Shown piece by piece: positions 14,750-22,945 of a stretch of DNA of 64,000 nucleotides (position 1 is the first letter of the stretch; every line of letters starts with the position of its first letter). This DNA comes from an uncultured Actinomycetes bacterium (GTDB lineage: Bacteria > Actinomycetota > Actinomycetes > Nanopelagicales > Nanopelagicaceae). The stretch covers positions 1 to 64,000 of the forward strand of contig CALBFE010000099.1 of assembly GCA_937888825.1 (NCBI GenBank), written 5' to 3'. The translations under genes were made by a program, and so were the position numbers. The notes under the pieces were generated by a model. The model had not been told where the DNA came from, searched no databases, and worked only from the letters and a program-made list of their open reading frames with translations.

Positions 14750-15942
14750 TGAGTAATCTTCAAAGTGCCCTTGATGCTTTTAAGAACGGTGATCTGATTA
14801 TTGTTACAGATCATGCCGATCGTGAAAATGAAGGCGATTTGATGATGTTGGCAGAAAAGGCCACGCCTGAAAAGGTGGCCTTTATGGTGCGCCACACAAC
14901 TGGAATTTTATGTGTTGCACTCACACAAGAGCGTGCACGCAAACTGCGTCTGCCGTTGATGGTTGAAGAAAACCAAGATTCAAAAAAGACTGCCTTTACT
15001 GTTTCTGTTGATTACAAGGTGGGACTCACTACTGGAGTAAGTGCCACAGAGCGGGCTAACACTGCCCGTGCTTTGGCTGATAACAGCGTGCAGTACTCAG
15101 ATTTCATCCGCCCAGGACATGTCTTTCCATTGATTGCCGATAAGGGTGGCCTAGCTGCGCGCGGTGGTCATACCGAGGCAGGAGTAGCGCTAGCGCAATT
15201 AGTTGGAGCACAGCCCCTAGCTCTTCTTTCTGAAATAGTAAATGAAGATGGCTCAATGGCACGTGGGCAATCCCTTTTAGATTTTGCAGCTAAGCATTCA
15301 ATTCCGATGGTCTCTATTGAAGAGCTAGTTGCTATTGCACCAGTGATCAGTGAAGTGAAATCTGAGTTTGAGTTCCTTTGGGCTGATCTGCCGCTGCGCG
15401 GTGGAATGTGGAAGATTGCTACTTATCCGGGCTTGCGACAAAGAGAACATGCTGTGCTCTCCTTTGGCACAGCTGCCACCACACCATTAGTTCGCATTCA
15501 CTCTGAGTGCTTCACAGGAGATGTTGTTCATTCCCAGCGCTGTGATTGCGGTGAACAGCTAGAGCAATCAATCTCTTTGATTCAACAACATGGCTATGGC
15601 TTCATTGTTTATCTGCGCGATCATGAGGGCCGTGGAATTGGACTTACAGAAAAGATCATGGCCTATCAACTACAAGATAAAGGCATGGACACCATTGAGG
15701 CCAACCTGCATTTAGGCCATGAGATCGATGCCCGTGATTGGTCTGATGCAATTGCAATTATTGAGTCCCTTGGACTCTCACACTTACAACTGCTCACTAA
15801 TAACCCTAAAAAAGTTGATGCTCTGAAAGAGGCTGGGATTGCAGTAATTCAAAATCCTTTAGTGATTGCTAGCAATGAATTTAATGAGAAGTACTTAGCA
15901 ACAAAGCAAGAAAAGCTTGGCCACACTCGAGGAGGCAAATAA
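14749..15942 (+). CDS. ribBA: RibBA, DHBP synthase and GTP cyclohydrolase II fusion
   Basis: This 397-residue bifunctional enzyme supplies both precursors of riboflavin. The DHBP synthase half (1-200) has DHADRENEGDLMML and TGVSATERANTA, with the HTEAGVAL segment near the active site. The GTP cyclohydrolase II half (about 208-397) has the zinc-binding CDCGEQL with an upstream Cys in SECFTGD, and YLRDHEGRGIGL for catalysis and GTP binding. The first residue of the GCH II domain follows a short linker. The ribH gene starts on the base after the stop codon. Confidence 0.96.
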   Translation: MSNLQSALDAFKNGDLIIVTDHADRENEGDLMMLAEKATPEKVAFMVRHTTGILCVALTQERARKLRLPLMVEENQDSKKTAFTVSVDYKVGLTTGVSATERANTARALADNSVQYSDFIRPGHVFPLIADKGGLAARGGHTEAGVALAQLVGAQPLALLSEIVNEDGSMARGQSLLDFAAKHSIPMVSIEELVAIAPVISEVKSEFEFLWADLPLRGGMWKIATYPGLRQREHAVLSFGTAATTPLVRIHSECFTGDVVHSQRCDCGEQLEQSISLIQQHGYGFIVYLRDHEGRGIGLTEKIMAYQLQDKGMDTIEANLHLGHEIDARDWSDAIAIIESLGLSHLQLLTNNPKKVDALKEAGIAVIQNPLVIASNEFNEKYLATKQEKLGHTRGGK

Positions 15943-16410
15943 ATGGCAGGACATGCACCAACTATCGGTATTAAGCCACTTCCAGGGGCCAAGGTCGCCA
16001 TCATTTCTTCCTCATGGCATCTAGATATTTGTAATGACTTAATTGCAGGTGCCAAGCGCGCATTAACGCAGGCCCAGGTTGGCACCGTGGAAGTCCAGTT
16101 CGTTCCTGGCTCATTTGAGATTCCACTTGCTGCCCAATATGCATTTGAAGCTGGTTTTGATGCTGTGGTGGCGCTGGGCCTTGTTTTAAAGGGTGAAACA
16201 CCACATTTTGATTATGTCTGCCAAGGTGTCACACAAGGTGTTATCGATGTTTCACTTAAACACTCAAAGCCCATTGGTTATGGCGTATTGATGTGTAATG
16301 ATCTGGATCAAGCAATTGATAGATGTGGTCGCCCAACAAGCAAAGAAGATAAGGGCTATGACAGCGCAGTTGCTGCGCTAGAGCTTTTGCATCTACAAAA
16401 GAAGCGTTAG
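15943..16410 (+). CDS. ribH: 6,7-dimethyl-8-ribityllumazine synthase
   Basis: This 155-residue protein joins the ribitylamino-pyrimidine with dihydroxybutanone phosphate. Typical segments are VAIISSSWHLDICNDLI, VPGSFEIPLAAQ, GLVLKGETPHFDYVCQGV (with the catalytic His) and PIGYGVLMCND. The proteins assemble as pentamers or 60-mers. It is the last gene of the ribD-ribE-ribBA-ribH operon. No obvious terminator is seen before the helicase gene 55 bases downstream. Confidence 0.96.
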   Translation: MAGHAPTIGIKPLPGAKVAIISSSWHLDICNDLIAGAKRALTQAQVGTVEVQFVPGSFEIPLAAQYAFEAGFDAVVALGLVLKGETPHFDYVCQGVTQGVIDVSLKHSKPIGYGVLMCNDLDQAIDRCGRPTSKEDKGYDSAVAALELLHLQKKR

Positions 16411-16465
16411 GCGTTTCCTTCACCTCATTAAAAAGGCTATATATCCGAGCCACTAAGGTTGGCCC

Positions 16466-18457
16466 ATGAGCGATATGTCCAAGAAAGTGCGTGAAGCACT
16501 GGACGTCGCCGTTGATGCAATTGGTGGATCAGCACGTGAAGGCCAGATTGAAATGGCAGAAGCTGTTGCTAACGCCTTAACTGATCGTCATCACTTAATG
16601 GTTCAAGCTGGAACTGGAACCGGAAAATCACTTGCTTATTTGATTCCGGGAATTGTGCACGGGCGAAAAGTATTAGTAGCAACTGCCACCTTGGCGCTGC
16701 AGCGCCAGTTAGTAGATAGAGATTTGCCGGCAGTTGTTCCAGCCCTTGAAAAGCTGCTCGGACGTGAAGTTACCTATGCAATCTATAAAGGTGTTGGAAA
16801 CTATGTCTGCCTGCAAAAGATGAATAGTGAAGATGTTGATCCTGATGCTGAGTTAGTCATGGATGTTTCATCCCTTGAAAAAGATGCCAAGCGTTTAATT
16901 GCATGGGCTAAGACGCCTGGTGTTTCAGGGGATAGAGATGATGCACCTGAAGTAGATAGGCGAGTGTGGGCAGCTAATAGTGTTTCAGGGCGTGAGTGCG
17001 TAGGAGCAGATGTCTGCGCTTTTGGTTCACAGTGCTTTGCGGCAAATGCTAAAGGTAAAGCGCAAACTGCAGATGTAGTTGTTACAAACCACACCTTGCT
17101 AGCCATTGAGATTATGGATCTGCATCCCATTTTGCCTGAGCGAGATTGCATTATTTTGGATGAGGCGCATGAGTTTATGGATAGAGCAACACAGGCTGTT
17201 ACAGATGAACTGACTTCAGGTCGCGTTCTGCGAGCTGCTGCCATGGCCCGCAAGTTCATGCCGGGCAAGCTGGCAGATGCTTTTCATAAAGCGGCCAATG
17301 ATTTTCATGAGTCCATGGTTGATTACGGGGAATCTGTGCGCAGTGAACTGGGTTCACAGGGTCGCCTAGAGGAGATTCCGCAATCGCTGGAATCACCGAT
17401 TCGAAAGGTCAGGGAATCGGCGCAAGCAATCGTGCAATCACTTACTGCCGATGATGAGATTATCGATACCGATGTAATGGCTGAGCGGGCACGTGTTAAA
17501 GGTGCGGTCAATGAAGTATCAACAACTGCTGCCACGCTATTAAAACTCGGTGATGGCTTAGTTCTTTGGTATGAACCAACGTTTTCTACCTTGCACTTAG
17601 CACCACTCTCAGTCTCAGATGTCTTGCGCGAGAACATGCTCAAGCAGACTCCCGTTATTGCCACCTCTGCGACGTTAACTGTTGGCAACTCCTTTAACTC
17701 ATTAGCTAAAAGCATTGGTTTTATTGTGGGAGAGGATTTAAATGCCGAACTCTCTGAAGGTGAATTAGATCCAGGCAACGTGCAGATGTTAGACGTGGGA
17801 TCACCTTTTGATTTTGCTAATCAAGGCGTTCTCTATATGCCAAAGCACTTGCCAGAACCAGGCAGAGATGGCCCCAGCATCGAAGTACTCACAGAGTTAG
17901 GTGAGCTCATTGATGCTGCCGGTGGGCGCACCTTGGCCCTGTTTTCTTCATGGCGCGGTGTGGAGGCAGCAGATGCGCACTTGCGCAAAGTATTAGCTGA
18001 ACTTCCTATCAAGATCATCACGCAAAAGCGCGGAGATGCTGTGGGTCCACTCGTTGCCCGCTTTGCAAAAGATGAAACTTCAGTTCTTCTTGGCACGATG
18101 TCGCTTTGGCAAGGCGTTGATGTGCCAGGAAATAGTTGCATCCTTGTTGCCATCGATCGCATTCCTTTTCCACGTCCAGATGAGCCGGTGATGTCAGCAC
18201 GTGCATCACAAGCAGATGCCGCTGGTGGAAGTGGTTTTATGCAGGTTTCACTGCCAAGGGCTGCGTTGCTACTTGCTCAGGGCACGGGGCGACTTATTCG
18301 CTCTGTTGATGATCGGGGAGTAGTTGCGATTTTAGATTCGCGCATTGTTACTAAGCGATATGGAAGTGTGTTGCTCAATTCAATGCCACCGCTGTGGCGC
18401 ACATCAGATAAGGCCGTGGTGCAAGATTCTCTAAAGCGCTTGAACGAGTCCCTTTAA
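16466..18457 (+). CDS. dinG: DinG-family ATP-dependent DNA helicase (XPD-like, Fe-S)
   Basis: This 663-residue superfamily 2 helicase has Walker A AGTGTGKSLAYL (about 48-59) and a DEAH box (about 232-235). Four Cys residues between them fit an iron-sulfur cluster: one in NYVCLQK and three in ECVGADVCAFGSQC. The C-terminal motifs include LGTMSLWQGVDVPG and ARASQADAAGGSGF to QGTGRLIRS. The family unwinds DNA in repair and R-loop removal. No LexA box was seen upstream. The 3' end overlaps the convergent Nudix gene by 27 bases. Confidence 0.9.
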   Translation: MSDMSKKVREALDVAVDAIGGSAREGQIEMAEAVANALTDRHHLMVQAGTGTGKSLAYLIPGIVHGRKVLVATATLALQRQLVDRDLPAVVPALEKLLGREVTYAIYKGVGNYVCLQKMNSEDVDPDAELVMDVSSLEKDAKRLIAWAKTPGVSGDRDDAPEVDRRVWAANSVSGRECVGADVCAFGSQCFAANAKGKAQTADVVVTNHTLLAIEIMDLHPILPERDCIILDEAHEFMDRATQAVTDELTSGRVLRAAAMARKFMPGKLADAFHKAANDFHESMVDYGESVRSELGSQGRLEEIPQSLESPIRKVRESAQAIVQSLTADDEIIDTDVMAERARVKGAVNEVSTTAATLLKLGDGLVLWYEPTFSTLHLAPLSVSDVLRENMLKQTPVIATSATLTVGNSFNSLAKSIGFIVGEDLNAELSEGELDPGNVQMLDVGSPFDFANQGVLYMPKHLPEPGRDGPSIEVLTELGELIDAAGGRTLALFSSWRGVEAADAHLRKVLAELPIKIITQKRGDAVGPLVARFAKDETSVLLGTMSLWQGVDVPGNSCILVAIDRIPFPRPDEPVMSARASQADAAGGSGFMQVSLPRAALLLAQGTGRLIRSVDDRGVVAILDSRIVTKRYGSVLLNSMPPLWRTSDKAVVQDSLKRLNESL

Positions 18458-18886
18458 GGTTGGCCAGGACTTTTCAAAACTAGGGTGAAGTGTTAATTCA
18501 TCCACTTCATCTATTTCAACCCAGCGCACTTCATGGGATTCATCATTGAGCTCGCGGGCTACTAACTCATCTGTTGCATGGGCAATGACAGTGTCATAGC
18601 GCCAACTACCGTGATCATCGCTAAAAGTTTGAATGGGAGTTAAGTGCACTGGATCAATTCCTGTTTCCTCTTTTGCCTCCCGAATTGCAGCTTCTAATAC
18701 AGATTCATGACTATCGCGGGCACCACCTGGGATTCCCCAGGTGTCACCGTTGTGAACCCAAGGGGCGCGATGTTGCAAAAGGATTTGTGTGCCACGCACT
18801 AAAAGGATTCCAGCTGCCCCGTTAAGGCCCCAGTGCTTATTGCCGCAGGCGCATTGGATCCATCCATCTCCATCGCGCGCGCTCAT
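18431..18886 (-). CDS. Nudix hydrolase
   Basis: This 151-residue protein has a complete Nudix box (residues 55-77: Gly55, Glu61, Arg69-Glu70, Glu73-Glu74, Gly76). An N-terminal CACGNKHWGLNGAAG segment with a Cys pair is common in actinobacterial members. The family cleaves nucleoside diphosphates linked to another group; candidates are 8-oxo-dGTP-like damaged nucleotides or ADP-ribose, which the sequence does not resolve. It is divergent from the PKD-like gene and convergent with dinG. Confidence 0.85.
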   Translation of the reverse strand: MSARDGDGWIQCACGNKHWGLNGAAGILLVRGTQILLQHRAPWVHNGDTWGIPGGARDSHESVLEAAIREAKEETGIDPVHLTPIQTFSDDHGSWRYDTVIAHATDELVARELNDESHEVRWVEIDEVDELTLHPSFEKSWPTLKGLVQAL

Positions 18887-18967
18887 GAACTAAGAGTGTC
18901 ACAACTATCCACAGTTAGCCCAGCCAGCACAGGGATTAGTCCCTGCACACACTTATCGTGCCTGCAC

Positions 18968-19663
18968 ATGAAGCGCTTATTAGTTCTCATCCTTTTCATA
19001 TCTCTTTCCACCCCCGCTGCGGCAACTGCTGATTGCGAAACAACGGCCTGCGTTGATGTTTTTACACAAAATAACCAGATCATCATTACCGCTAAAAAAG
19101 GTGATGGCGGGGCGGTAGTTAAAAAGCGCACGGTAGTTGCGCCAACTCCCAAGCCAACGCTGTGGTTTCCTCCTAAACCAAAAGCTGTGCCCGTTGTTAA
19201 ACGCAGCTATAAACCTCGGGTGCGAGTGAAAAAAATAGTAACTACCAGCGTGAATTTAAGTGATCGTTTAATCAAAATGGTTCCAACGGCCACCATCGCA
19301 TATCAACCAGAGTTTGAAGCGCTGGTGCATGTGCCAGTTATTTTTTGGTGTGATCTACCCACTCTCTTTCAATCTCGCGTCGACATCATTGGTGAAGTTA
19401 TCGATGTGGTGCTTCGCCCTGGCTTTGCATGGCAGTGGGGGGATGGGGAAGTTTTCCAAACAACTGAACCAGGTGCACCTTTTCCTAATCAAAAAGTTAC
19501 TCACACCTATAAGCGACCTGGTACTTACTACATCACTTTGATTGCCACATGGAATGGCAACTTCAAACACAACGGTGCTACGCGCGCCATTACCGGAACT
19601 ATCAAAATCCCATCTTTTGCAGTTATCACCGTGGTATCTGCTAACTCAACCTTTACGAAATGA
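18968..19663 (+). CDS. Secreted PKD-like domain protein
   Basis: This 231-residue protein has a signal peptide (MKRLLVLILFISLSTPAAA), a Lys/Pro-rich linker (about 55-95) and a C-terminal beta domain. In that domain FAWQWGDGEVFQTTEPG and KVTHTYKRPGTYYITLIATW match the core of PKD (immunoglobulin-like) domains. An extra Cys pair sits near the signal-peptide junction (DCETTAC). The ATG at 18968 is chosen because it starts a proper signal peptide; upstream in-frame starts overlap the Nudix gene. Such proteins are usually surface-binding; the ligand is unknown. The next gene begins 7 bases after its stop. Confidence 0.7.
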   Translation: MKRLLVLILFISLSTPAAATADCETTACVDVFTQNNQIIITAKKGDGGAVVKKRTVVAPTPKPTLWFPPKPKAVPVVKRSYKPRVRVKKIVTTSVNLSDRLIKMVPTATIAYQPEFEALVHVPVIFWCDLPTLFQSRVDIIGEVIDVVLRPGFAWQWGDGEVFQTTEPGAPFPNQKVTHTYKRPGTYYITLIATWNGNFKHNGATRAITGTIKIPSFAVITVVSANSTFTK

Positions 19664-19670
19664 GTGCCTA

Positions 19671-20216
19671 ATGACTACTGACTATGAAGATCTCTCCATT
19701 ACATCCCTTCCACTTGCAAGTGATAAGGACTTTGTTGCACTAGTTACTAGTTTTAGCGTTGATCCAGATAGTCCAGACCTTTCCTTCATGCAACGTGATG
19801 GGGCAACAGCAGTTATTGATTTAGCAACAGAGTTTGAAAAATATGGCGTGGCCAGTAATCCAGATTTAATAGCTAGGGTCATAGGACGCTTAAGTGATAT
19901 TCAAGTGCGAGATTTTGCACTTGGCACACACAATGGCGAAAGCTTTGAAACCTATTGGAGGATGTGGCATTACTTGCTGCAAATTGCACCTGTGGGCTTT
20001 GTGGCACCTGTTGCTACATTGTTTGCAACCCTTGCCTATGAGCGCTCTGATACGCCACTTGCTTATCGCTCCCTTGATCGCGCTAGCGCAGATGCCCCTG
20101 GTTACTCATTAACAATATTGCTGCGTAGAGTTTTTGATTCAGGCTGGCCCGCCAATGCTTTTGCGGCCATGCGCATAGAGCTGCACCCCAAGGTCACCGC
20201 TGGGATTTTTGACTAA
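19671..20216 (+). CDS. DUF4192-like protein
   Basis: This 181-residue protein is mostly helical. Its C-terminal part (TLAYERSDTPLAYRSLDR to APGYSLTILLRRVFDSGWP) resembles the C-terminal half of the actinobacterial DUF4192 family, whose function is unknown. It is shorter than usual members and lacks the familiar N-terminal pattern, so it may be a reduced version. No catalytic motif or membrane segment is visible. It follows the PKD-like gene closely and precedes the SAM-IV riboswitch. Confidence 0.5.
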   Translation: MTTDYEDLSITSLPLASDKDFVALVTSFSVDPDSPDLSFMQRDGATAVIDLATEFEKYGVASNPDLIARVIGRLSDIQVRDFALGTHNGESFETYWRMWHYLLQIAPVGFVAPVATLFATLAYERSDTPLAYRSLDRASADAPGYSLTILLRRVFDSGWPANAFAAMRIELHPKVTAGIFD

Positions 20217-20242
20217 GCCAGCTCCTCTGTTATATTTGCCCC

Positions 20243-20357
20243 AGGTCACGAGTTCTAGTGTTTAGCCCCGGCTTACTAGACGGCAACCCTCCACCACGGT
20301 GGGGTGCTCCGGGTGAAGACCAGATCGACTAGCACAACGCAGTCGATAAGCGTGGAA
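20243..20357 (+). promoter_or_regulatory. SAM-IV riboswitch upstream of metY-metX
   Basis: The sequence follows the SAM-IV pattern found in actinobacteria: GGTCACGAG, then GCCCCGGCTTACTAGACGG, CAACCCTCC, CCACGGTGGGGTGCTCCGGG and TGAAGACC closing the first helix. A pseudoknot arm follows to AAGCGTGGA. It senses S-adenosylmethionine and should shut off methionine synthesis genes when SAM is abundant. Confidence 0.95.
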
Positions 20358-20411
20358 CACCTCATTCCACTAGTTATGCCCCTTGTTGGCATATCTATTT
20401 TTAGGTGTTCC
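20354..20411 (+). promoter_or_regulatory. Long-range hairpin in the metY leader (expression platform candidate)
   Basis: GGAACACCT (20354-20362) at the end of the aptamer is perfectly complementary to AGGTGTTCC (20403-20411), just before the GGGAGGA ribosome site (20419-20425). A competing local hairpin (GTGGAA-N7-TTCCAC) uses the same 5' bases. Exclusive pairings of this sort suit control of translation initiation. Confidence 0.5.
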
Positions 20412-20434
20412 CATAACTGGGAGGAATTACTTAC

Positions 20435-21757
20435 ATGTCAACCTTTTCACTTGAAGAAGCAGCTTTCGAAACGCGTCAAATACACACCGGACAAGTTGCT
20501 GATCCGACAACAGGAGCACGTGCACTTCCTCTGTATCAAACCACTGCATATCAATTCCGAGATACAAAGCATGCAGCAGATCTTTTTGGTTTGGCAGAGC
20601 TAGGCAACATCTATACCCGCATCATGAATCCAACTCAAGATGTTGTTGAAAAGCGCATCGCATCATTAGAAGGTGGCGTTGCTGCTCTTCTTCTTGCTTC
20701 AGGTTCTGCTGCCACAACTTTTGCAGTCTTAGCTGTTGCAACTGCAGGAGATCACATCGTTTCATCAAAGTATCTCTATGGTGGAACATATAACTTGTTC
20801 CATTACACATTGCCAACATTTGGTGTTGAAGTTACTTTTGTTGATAATCCTAATGATCCTGCGGAATGGGCAAAGGCAGTTCGCCCTAATACCAAGGCGT
20901 TTTTTGGTGAGACAATCTCAAATCCAAATAACGATATTTTAGATATTGCAGCAGTGGCAAAGGTTGCTCATGAAAATCATGTGCCATTGATTGTTGATAA
21001 TACTGTGGCAACTCCATATGTTATTAAACCAATCGAATTTGGTGCAGATGTGGTTGTTCACTCGGCAACGAAGTTTCTTGCCGGTCATGGAAATGCAGTA
21101 GTGGGTGCCATTGTTGATTCAGGTAACTTTGACTATGCGCGCTATCCTGAAAAGTTCAAAAGCTTTAATACTCCAGATCCTTCCTATCACGGCCTTGTTT
21201 ATGCCCAAGCCCTAGGAGTTGGCAGTGCATTTGGTGCCAACTTGGCCTATATCTTCAAGATTCGCCTGACTTTGCTGCGCGATATTGGAGCTGCCGTGAG
21301 CCCATTTAATGCATGGTTGTTGGCTCAAGGACTAGAGACTCTGACACTTCGCATGAAACAACATTTGGAAAATGCCAAGGCCGTTGCAACATGGCTGGAG
21401 AGCCACCCACAGGTTGAGAAAGTTCATTTCTCTTCCCTTCCTAGCAACTCCTATAACAAACTAGCTACCAAGTATGCACCTAAGGGTTCAGGCTCAGTCT
21501 TCTCCTTTGAAATCAAGGGTGGGATAGAGGCTGGAAAGAAGTTTGTTGAAGGCTTGAGCTTGCACTCCCACGTTGCAAATATCGGTGATGTGAGATCACT
21601 TGTTATTCATCCAGCATCGACGACCCATTCACAACTATCGGCAGAAGAGTTACTCAATGCCGGTGTGAAACCTGGCTTAATCCGTTTATCTGTTGGTCTT
21701 GAAGATATTGAAGATATCAAGGCAGATCTTGCAGATGGTTTTGCTGCCGCTAAGTAA
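20435..21757 (+). CDS. metY: O-acetylhomoserine sulfhydrylase (aminocarboxypropyltransferase)
   Basis: This 440-residue PLP enzyme of the Cys/Met metabolism family makes homocysteine from O-acetylhomoserine and sulfide. The N-terminus (FETRQIHTGQ, then GARALPLYQTTAYQF and YTRIMNPTQDVVEKR) and the length fit the MetY group rather than the shorter cystathionine gamma-synthases. The PLP Lys is in VVHSATKFLAGHG (about 211). It is controlled by the SAM-IV riboswitch and followed directly by metX, which makes its substrate. A good GGGAGGA lies 10 bases before the ATG. Confidence 0.95.
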   Translation: MSTFSLEEAAFETRQIHTGQVADPTTGARALPLYQTTAYQFRDTKHAADLFGLAELGNIYTRIMNPTQDVVEKRIASLEGGVAALLLASGSAATTFAVLAVATAGDHIVSSKYLYGGTYNLFHYTLPTFGVEVTFVDNPNDPAEWAKAVRPNTKAFFGETISNPNNDILDIAAVAKVAHENHVPLIVDNTVATPYVIKPIEFGADVVVHSATKFLAGHGNAVVGAIVDSGNFDYARYPEKFKSFNTPDPSYHGLVYAQALGVGSAFGANLAYIFKIRLTLLRDIGAAVSPFNAWLLAQGLETLTLRMKQHLENAKAVATWLESHPQVEKVHFSSLPSNSYNKLATKYAPKGSGSVFSFEIKGGIEAGKKFVEGLSLHSHVANIGDVRSLVIHPASTTHSQLSAEELLNAGVKPGLIRLSVGLEDIEDIKADLADGFAAAK

Positions 21758-22846
21758 ATGTCACAGATAATCACTTCGGTTACCGGGGCATGGCTTGAAG
21801 ACCATGCACCCGGTGATCGGCGCTTTCTAAAGATTGGTGATGTTGGACTTGAAGATGGTGAAGTACTCAAAGATGTGACTATCGCCTATCAAAGCTGGGG
21901 CGAGTTAAATGAAAATGAAGATAATGCCATTTTAGTAAATCATGCAATGACAGGTTGGTCAGATGTCACCGGTTGGTGGCCATCAATGGTGGGTCCTGGA
22001 TTGCCATTTGATACAGATAAATATTTTGTTGTCTGTCCTAATGTTATTGGTGGATGTCAGGGATCAACCGGGCCCTCAACTATTTCACCTGATGGAAAGA
22101 GATATGGCTCTCGATTTCCATCGCTGACGATTCGCGACATGGTCAATGCTGAAATTCAATTTAGTGATGTGCTAGGAATTGATAAATATCGCTTAGCTGT
22201 TGGGCCATCCTTGGGGGGAATGCGTTCATTGGAATGGGCAGTGCAGTTGCCACACCGTGTTGGTGCAATCTGCACGATTGGTTCTTCAGCAGTTGCCACA
22301 GGAGATCAGATCGGCACATGGTCCATTGAACTGCGGGCAATAAAGAGTGATCCCAACTTCAATGACGGTGATTACTACGAACAAGAGCGTGGACCTAGTG
22401 AAGGCATGGGAATCGCACGTCGTATTGCCCATCTGACCTATAGAACTGAAGCTGAGATGGATATTCGATTTGGCCGAGAACTACAAGGTGATGACACGGG
22501 CCGCTATGCCGTGGAGTCATACCTAGATCATCAGGCAGATAAGTTGGGCAAACGCTTTGATGCCAATACCTATATCGCCCTGACTGAGGCGATGATTTCT
22601 CATGACATAGGCCGTGAGCGCGGAGGAGTCGTTGCCGCCCTTGAATCCATCACTATTCCTGTTGTTGCCGTCTCCATTGACACCGATCGTCTCTTTCCTG
22701 TGCGATTACAGGCTGAGATCGCCGACTTTGCACCTCATGCCGCCCCCTTAGTGCGGATTTCATCGCCATTTGGCCACGATGGCTTCCTGGTGGAGGTCGA
22801 ATCTGTTGGAAATGTGATCAGACAGGCCTTGGAATTAGCTAAATAG
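21758..22846 (+). CDS. metX: Homoserine O-acetyltransferase
   Basis: This 362-residue alpha/beta hydrolase-fold enzyme activates homoserine with acetyl-CoA. The nucleophile Ser is in AVGPSLGGMRSLEWA, the oxyanion and substrate loop is in NVIGGCQGSTGPSTISPDG, and the catalytic Asp and His are in DTDRLFP and FGHDGFLVE. Family members use acetyl- or succinyl-CoA; pairing with metY supports acetyl. It begins on the base after the metY stop, so both genes share the riboswitch. No terminator is obvious, but a weak hairpin (GGGGGC to ACCCCC) lies between 22846 and 22884. Confidence 0.95.
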   Translation: MSQIITSVTGAWLEDHAPGDRRFLKIGDVGLEDGEVLKDVTIAYQSWGELNENEDNAILVNHAMTGWSDVTGWWPSMVGPGLPFDTDKYFVVCPNVIGGCQGSTGPSTISPDGKRYGSRFPSLTIRDMVNAEIQFSDVLGIDKYRLAVGPSLGGMRSLEWAVQLPHRVGAICTIGSSAVATGDQIGTWSIELRAIKSDPNFNDGDYYEQERGPSEGMGIARRIAHLTYRTEAEMDIRFGRELQGDDTGRYAVESYLDHQADKLGKRFDANTYIALTEAMISHDIGRERGGVVAALESITIPVVAVSIDTDRLFPVRLQAEIADFAPHAAPLVRISSPFGHDGFLVEVESVGNVIRQALELAK

Positions 22847-22893
22847 GGGGCAAATTATCACTTTTGGATGTGCATTTACCCCCATGAATAAAT

Positions 22894-22899
22894 TATAAT
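22894..22899 (+). promoter_or_regulatory. Candidate -10 element of the rpoD promoter
   Basis: TATAAT lies 47 bases before the rpoD GTG. The corresponding -35 region (TGCATT at 22871) is a weak match, so only the -10 is convincing. Confidence 0.5.
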
Positions 22900-22945
22900 A
22901 TAGCCATCGCATCAGCGCGCTCGCTGAGAAAACCAAAGGATAATT

